This document shows positions 58,501 to 64,000 of a stretch of DNA of 64,000 bases, piece by piece. This stretch comes from Petunia secreta. Its lineage: Eukaryota; Streptophyta; Magnoliopsida; Solanales; Solanaceae. Where the stretch lies: assembly GCA_029990175.1 (NCBI GenBank), contig JARKIP010000005.1, forward strand, positions 27,289,501-27,353,500. Reading direction: 5' to 3'. The translations under genes and the position numbers were made by a program. A model generated the notes under the pieces. That model made no database searches. It had not been told where the DNA came from and saw nothing but the letters and a program-made list of their open reading frames with translations. Each line of letters starts with the position of its first letter. The first letter of the stretch is position 1.

Positions 58501-60701
58501 CTGGGGTTTGTTGTGAGTGCCCAAGGAGTGGAGGTGGATGAGTCTAAGGTAGAGGCCATACGTGATTGGCCTACTCCTACTACCGTGACTCAAGTGAGGA
58601 GCTTTCATGGTCTCGCAAGCTTTTATAGGTGATTTGTGAAGGACTTTAGCTCCATTGCCGCTCCACTCACTGAATTGGTGAAGAAAGACCAACCGTTTGT
58701 TTGGGGAGAGCCTCAAGAGAAGGCCTTCCTTGAGTTGAAAAGTAGGTTGAGTACCGCCCCGCTATTGTAATTGCCTGACTTCGGGAAGGCATTTGAGGTT
58801 GAGTGTGATGCCTCGGGGTGGGAATTGGTGGTGTTCTAATGCAAGATAGCAAACCCATCGCCTACTTTAGTGAGAAGTTGAAAGGGGCTTCCTTGAATTA
58901 TTCTACATATGACAAGGAGTTGTATGCCCTTGTGAGAGCCCTTGCCCATTGGCAACATTATCTTTGGCCTCGTGAGTTTGTAATCAAGAGTGACCATGAG
59001 TCACTCAAGCATTTGAGAGGCCAAGAGAAGCTCAATAAGAGACATGCCAAGTGGGTTGAATTCATTGAGTCTTTTCCCTATGTGATCCAATACAAGAAAG
59101 GGAAAGACAATGTCGTGGCGGATGCGCTTTCAAGAAAGTTTGCTCTAGCCACCACTCTCACCTCTAAGCTCATGGGTTTTGAGAGCATTAAATTGATGTA
59201 TGCTCATGACCCAAAGCTAAAGAGTGTCCATGACACTCTAGAGAAAGGGGAGAGAGTTGATAAATACCAATGGGTTAATGGTTATATCTTCAAAAATGGT
59301 AGAGTGTGCATTCCGGAGTCCTCTTGGAGAGAGTTGCTTGTGCATGAAGCACATTGCGGGGGACTCATGGGACATTTTGGCACAAGAAAGACTTTGGCCA
59401 TTTTTCAAGAACAATTCTATTGGCCAAATATGAGGGTGCATGTGGAGAAGTTTTGCACTAATTGCCTTGATTGCAAACGTGCCAAATCTAAAGCCCACCC
59501 TCATGGGTTGTATACCCCTCTCCCCGTGCCTACTAGTCCGTGGTTGGATATTTCAATGGATTTTGTGATGGGATTACCAAGGACTAGAGGGGGCCATGAT
59601 AGCATTTATGTTGTTGTGGATAGGTTCTCCAAAATGACTCATTTCATTCCATGCAAGAAATGTGATGATGCACAACATGTGGCAACTTTGTTTATTGAAA
59701 ATGTCTTGAAGTTGCATGGTGTGCCTCAAACCATAGTGAGTGATAGGGACACTAAGTTCCTAAGTCATTTTTGGAGGTGTTTATGGGGTGCTTTAGGCAC
59801 CAAGCTCTTGTTCTCCACGTCCCACCACCCGCAAACCGATGGGCAAACGGAAGTGGTAAACCGAACCTTGGGAGCTCTTCTTAGAGCCATGACCCGAGGG
59901 AAGGCCGGGACTTGGATTGATCGCCTACCTCTTATGGAGTTTGCCTACAATCGCACATTGCATAGCATGATAGGCATGACTCCATTCGAGTGTGTTTATG
60001 GATTTAACCCCTTGATTCCCCTTGATCTAACCCCTTTGCCAAGGGAAATGGTTGTTAATTTTGAAGGTAAAGCTAGAGCCAAGGCTTTGGTTGAGCTCCA
60101 TGCAAAGGCGAAGAAGAACTTGGAGGAAACTTATGCTAAGGTTGCCTCCAAGAAAAACAAAGGCCGCAAGAAGGTGGAACTCAAGAAGGGTGACTATGTT
60201 TGGGTGCACTTCCGGAAAGAAAGGTTTCCAAACCTTAGGAAAGGGAAGTTGGCACCCCGGGGAGATGGACCATTCCAAGTGCTCTCGAAGATAAACAACA
60301 ATGCCTATGTGGTCGACTTGCCAAGTGAGTATCAAGTTTCTAATACTTTCAATGTTTGTGACTTGGTTCCTTTGGATGTAGGTAATGAAGAGGTCGTGCA
60401 TGATGATGAAGAGGTTGTGGATGATGCTTCGATTTCGAGGACGAAATCCTCTCAAGAAGGGGAGGATGATAAGACCCAAACCCCCTCAAGACCCTTCACT
60501 CGGAGTCAAGCCAAGTTGATCCAAGATACCCATCTTCACTTGATATGGAAGGGTATGGAAGAAGGCCCCGAGAGCAACTTGAAGACCATGCTTTGGTGTA
60601 CCATGGATGGAGGACCCGCTAGGACACTTGGAGAGGCCCAAGAGACCCAAAATGAGACACCCCAAGGGGCTCCAGAACAAGGCGGAGCGCCTCCCAGCTG
60701 A
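55564..60701 (+). pseudogene. gag-pol: Element d gag-pol polyprotein (three stops, one frameshift)
   Basis: Starts MANEGQDFIKEALASLL. Approximate residues: Gag with a GTPSVPIEK repeat (~40-60), RG box (NVDRGRGRGRGPPLGYGG, ~155-170), retrotrans_gag (~200-330), CCHC CHKCKGYGHFAREC (~446), acidic linker (~475-510), protease MIIDSGSCANVV (~550), RT (PKKDGTWRMCVDCR ~820, YFDD ~932) and RNase H. Integrase then follows (HCGGLMGHFG, MDFVMGLPRTRGGHD, SDRDTKFLSHFW, TDGQTEVVNRTLG, KLAPRGDGPFQV), and the tail FTRSQAKLIQ lies inside the LTR. Breaks: TGA at 58153-58155 (Ser codon), TGA at 58630-58632 (CGA), TAA at 58768-58770 (CAA), and loss of one G near 58815. Gag-protease (to 58152) and RNase H-integrase (58818-60701) remain long open frames. 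Confidence 0.93.
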
Positions 60702-61293
60702 GGCGGGGCGCCTCCCAAAATCCAGAGGCCTGAAAGGTGCAGGGCGGACCGCCTCCCAACCCAGGCGGACCGCCTCCCTCAGATCCAGAGAAGCTGAAGA
60801 CTGCTAGGCGGCCGCCTCCCCCTACTAGGCGGACCGCCTACCCCTGTGACCCACATGCGGGATTTTTAATGACTTTTGCTTGAACTTCCAACTTTAGCCT
60901 TGCGTGGCCTTATTTGTTTTAACCCACTTTGGGGGTATTTTAGACCTTTTATTTAGACCTAAGTGAAGCCTATAAATACTTCACTTAGCCTCTTTAAATC
61001 ATTAGCTAACTTTGATGATTGAACAAACACTTGTGTTGAGAGTTGAACTCTTGGATTGAATGAATGAAACCTTGATGGGACTTGTTCTTCCTCTAGCGGA
61101 TCTAGATGAATTCCGATTCCCCCCGATCATTCTACTTGCGTGCTCACCTTAGCTCGAGGGTAGTTGCTTAGTGTAGGTGTTCTTGTCATTCTCTCGGGGT
61201 GTAACGGAACAAGTTCTCCGTTGCTACTTGAGATTATCGTACGAGCTACGTCTCGCTTTTATCTTTTACTTTTCCGCATTTTGATTCTTATCA
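60467..61293 (+). repeat. Element d right (3') LTR
   Basis: Preceded by AAGAAGGGGAGGA (60454-60466, polypurine tract). TATA box at 60971-60978. The polyprotein stop is at 60699-60701 inside the LTR. Confidence 0.92.
60680..60839. repeat. GC-palindrome array in element d right LTR
   Basis: Six units identical in order to 53698-53857. The first unit overlaps the end of the polyprotein frame, coding its QGGAPPS tail. Confidence 0.88.
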
Positions 61294-61852
61294 AAAACCC
61301 TTGTTCAAGATGTTATGAGCTCTCCAATTTGCTCCAAAGTCTGAACTCCTTTCAAAAACTAAGTAAAAGAGTATTTATAGTGTTTACAAAAGCCTAGCAA
61401 TTAGTTACGCCTAAGCCTAGACGAAATAGGACATCCAAAAACGCTCCAGGGGTGCTATAGCTGGCGCCCCGCACCTCAAACCGCGCGGAACCAAGCAGAA
61501 CCCGTCAAATCTCGCACGCAATAGCCATGCCCCGCGCCACAAAATGCGCCAGAGAGTGGGCGCTTTAGGGGCGCCCCGCGCCAGTAACCGCGCCAGGCCA
61601 TTTTTGCTGCTTTTGTCGTTCGCAGCTTGCTTCGTTCCGTGCCTTCGCGTGCTCGATCCAATCCTCAATCCAATTCCAACCTTTTCTTGCTCAATCATGC
61701 TTTTTAAAGATCCAATTGCACTTCATAAAAATCTACACACATACGACATAAAATCAGTGCAAAATCACATTCATTAACTAGAAAACGCGCGAATAAAAAA
61801 TTCAAATATGAGGAAATATTAAGGAAATATAGGCATAAAATGCCAAACTTCA
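61294..61852 (-). repeat. Athila right (5') LTR, second part
   Basis: It resumes with aaaaccc after element d and aligns with 32550-33108 to the end gccaaacttca at 61852. It includes the TATA box and the GC-rich island (61435-61605). The right target duplication tcaag follows at 61853-61857. Confidence 0.9.
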
Positions 61853-62452
61853 TCAAGCATGTAGTAGGTTGATAGTTTGAACAAAACATGGTCCACTTTT
61901 TTTTCTATATGCAGAGAGTATGGAGAATAATAAGGTGATATGAAACTTACCAGTATGAAAGAGATTAGATGAAAGGAATAAATTATATACATGTCAAATT
62001 TCAAAACAAATATCTCTATATACTTTCCCATAAGCATATTGTGAACACTTAGTTCCTGTAATCCTATCAATTGGTCTTTGAAATGGTACTTAGACAGTAG
62101 AAATTGCACTTGTAATAATTAAAAAAGTAGTTTTAACCGCATGGCTTAGGATCCTTAATTACATTTAACATAACGTTAACTGATGAACTGCACCTTAGCA
62201 CGAAGGACCACTGTTTTGATGCATAGTGGCAGTAGTTGGATGAATAGAGTTTCCTCTTCTTCTTTTTTTTGTTCTTTTTTTTTCATTCTAAATATCTCAA
62301 TTTGTAATTTTTGTGTAGATGAAACATGAAAATCATAGCTAGATATATAATAAGAATTATCTTGGGAGTGATAAGGCATAAATTTGTAAAAAGAGTTAGA
62401 GCAATTTCATGATTAGGTGAGAACGCTTAATAAATATATAAGAGAAGAAATA
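61853..62452. other. Non-coding flank right of Athila element
   Basis: AT-rich sequence with a pyrimidine run (about 62250-62285). No recognisable gene or repeat; possibly the host continuation of the sequence left of 31755. Confidence 0.5.
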
Positions 62453-63679
62453 TAATTGAATGTCCTTGTGTCAACTACAAGTGTATCGAAGTGTGTAGAC
62501 TTGATGAAGTTGAACTCCATCTTTATAGAAATTAATGTGTCAAATTATTTGTGTGAACTGATGGAGAATTTGATTCTAGTATCGGTGATGTCAATTTTTG
62601 AAATGCTTGTGGCAGTGGAAGCAGTTTGTATTTGGAGAATGATTTTAACAATTATCGAGTGAATGAAGTGGTTAGTGATGCTTTTGATATTAACCTAGTG
62701 GAACCATTCCAATCAAAAGTTGAGCACTCTCCAAATGATGAGTCAGAGCGCTTCTAAGAACAGTTGGAGGAAGCTAGTCATCCACTATATGAAGGTCCAA
62801 TGCATTCTAAGTTGTCAGCAGTTAGACTGCTAAGTTTTAAGTCAGATTATAATATATCTCAAGTAGGCATGACCTCGATCATTGAGTTTATGAATAAACT
62901 TAATCTGAATAAAATGGAGTTACCCATAAATTACTACAAGACAAAAAAAAATTAGTTTCCAAAGTTCGGACATTCCTCAGAGAGAATTCATTGTTGTGAC
63001 AATGATTGCACATTATTTTAAGATCTATAGAATTGTAAATTTTATGGATAGACTCATTTTAAGCAAGTTTCAAATGTTAAACCGCAGAAGGTCCTACTTA
63101 AAGTGATGCATTACTTACCCTTATACCTAGGTTAAAGAGGTTGTATGTGTCAATAAGCTCTACTTCACATATGAGATGGCACCATAAATATACAAAACAA
63201 CCTGGTATTCTATGTCATCCGCGATGATGAAGCATGAAAATATTTTGATAGAGCGTACGCGGTATTTGAAAATGAACCAAGAAAGATTAGGTTAGGTTTA
63301 TTTTCTGATAGGTTCACTCCATTTGATGTCTTTGCCTCACTATATTCTTGTTGGCCCATATTTGTCGCGCCATATGATGTTTGGCTGGAAATGTATGACA
63401 AATCCATATATTTTTTCGACTTTCATTGTCACGGGTCCACGTAACTCAAATAGCTTGATTGATTTATACTTGAAGCCATTGATTGAAGAGTTAAAGTTAT
63501 TGTGACATGAAGATGTGGAAATATATGATATATCAACTAAACAAAACTTGTAATTGCATATTGCTTTTTGTCTGTGTGGCCCACTGCTGGAAAGTATCTT
63601 GCCCTAGTTATATGGAAGATATAAAAACATTCACTTTGAAATATGGAGGTAAGAACACATGGTTCAACTGTCAACATTG
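62453..63679 (+). pseudogene. CACTA transposase (Tnp2) fragment, decayed
   Basis: Plus strand, readable by switching frames. It begins with the zinc-finger-like Transpos_assoc N-terminus (IECPCVNYKC, EVELHLYRN, TDGEFD). The Tnp2 lead-in at 62764-62955 follows (EEASHPLYEGPMHSKLSA, SDYNISQVGM), then a shifted KLVSK...HCCDND stretch (~62955-63010). The transposase core is at ~63225-63505 (DDEAWKYFDRAY, NEPRKIRLGLFSDRFTPF, GPRNSNSLIDLYLKPLIEEL), followed by a final TFTLKYGGKNTWFNC piece near 63630-63665. These are the conserved blocks of En/Spm (CACTA) Tnp2 in the right order. There are many stops and indels, no terminal CACTA repeat is seen, and the C-terminal half is absent. It is an inactive relic. 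Confidence 0.85.
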
Positions 63680-64000
63680 ATTCTTTTTAATGTATCATAT
63701 GTTTAAGAAAAATACTAATGCATTATTTATGAAGAATCATACTGATTTATGAAAATAGTAAGTTAAAATGGTGTCAAATTCTTGTACATCGAGTATAATT
63801 TACTCAATTTGCTAGTAATAACTCACATTTGTTGACAAAAGCCTTAGCTCCTCAAATGAGTTGTCTTCTTCACCCTTGTATTATGGCCCAGATACCTAAC
63901 ACAAGGTGAACTATTTAGGATGGGTATTTATTTTTCATGTATTGATTACGCATATGTATAAAATTAAAATCTCTACTAAGTAGAAATAACAACAAAATAA
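63680..64000. other. AT-rich sequence, no recognised feature
   Basis: No open frame or repeat that I can identify. Confidence 0.5.

Larger units (their letters stand above)
53485..61293 (+). mobile_element. CRM-like Ty3/gypsy element d (complete, 7809 bp)
   Basis: Plus strand. LTRs are 53485-54311 and 60467-61293 (827 bp each), with the exact target duplication aaaac (53480-53484 and 61294-61298). PBS variant TGGTATCATAGC at 54315-54326. It lies in the Athila right LTR. By eye only about three differences exist between its LTRs, the lowest in the window, so this is probably the youngest insertion. Confidence 0.93.
31760..61852 (-). mobile_element. Athila-type gag-protease element with three nested insertions
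   Basis: Minus-strand element with LTRs at 31760-33108 and at 52690-53484 plus 61294-61852. Both are 1349 bp once element d is removed. The target duplication is tcaaa/tcaag (one mismatch). The PBS is complementary to tRNA-Asp, as in Athila/Tat elements. Removing elements a and c leaves an interior of about 4.37 kb, giving a ~7.1-kb original element. Only Gag and protease are encoded. The ~2.1 kb between protease and 3' LTR (33109-33808 and 41377-42764) has no RT, RNase H or integrase motif. This is the layout of a non-autonomous gag-only derivative dependent on enzymes from another element. Confidence 0.82.

Overview
This window is plant nuclear DNA made almost entirely of nested LTR retrotransposons. 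No intact cellular gene was found. The element families (chromoviruses, Athila-type, Ty1/copia, CACTA, TRIM-like), tRNA-iMet and tRNA-Asp primer binding sites, and AT-rich filler with TA and A runs all point to a flowering plant. LTRs ending in GTCGTGACA and the defensin-like remnants fit a eudicot, plausibly Solanaceae-like, but the species cannot be fixed from the sequence alone. The locus looks like pericentromeric or otherwise heterochromatic DNA.

Layout. (1) 1-7989: a minus-strand chromovirus-type element (element I), cut by the window edge, with ~2.8 kb LTRs that carry minisatellites and a short internal region holding only gag remnants. It sits in (2) a copia gag-protease fragment (7990-9295), followed by a tandem TRIM-like element (9296-9713). 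(3) 9826-10799 and 30395-31380 are two copies of a duplicated ~1 kb host segment, each carrying a broken defensin-like gene. (4) The first copy is interrupted inside the signal peptide by a decayed Tekay/Del-like chromovirus (element II, 10800-29770, minus strand). Its right LTR was later split by a CRM-like element (b, 20642-28138). (5) 31760-61852 is an Athila-type element (minus) that encodes only Gag and protease. It has been invaded by three CRM-like elements: a (33814-41371, minus), c (44669-52314, plus) and d (53485-61293, plus). (6) 62453-63679 is a decayed CACTA Tnp2 fragment.

The four CRM-like elements share one architecture: a single gag-pol frame, an RG-rich Gag, CCHC, DSGS protease, RT, RNase H and integrase, and a C-terminal extension that runs into the 3' LTR and ends in a TRSQAK motif. 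All four are interrupted by stops or frameshifts, and all four lie inside older retroelement DNA. Exact 5-bp target duplications (attca, gaaag, aatag, aaaac) fix the nesting order.

The most unusual signal is a set of short GC-rich palindromes (consensus AGGCGGNSCGCCT) arrayed in both the LTRs and the 5' leaders of elements c and d. A comparable GGCGCC-rich island lies in the Athila LTR. Other points of interest are the gag-protease-only Athila element, LTR minisatellites that differ in copy number between the two LTRs of one element, and the paired defensin-like pseudogenes with independent lesions.
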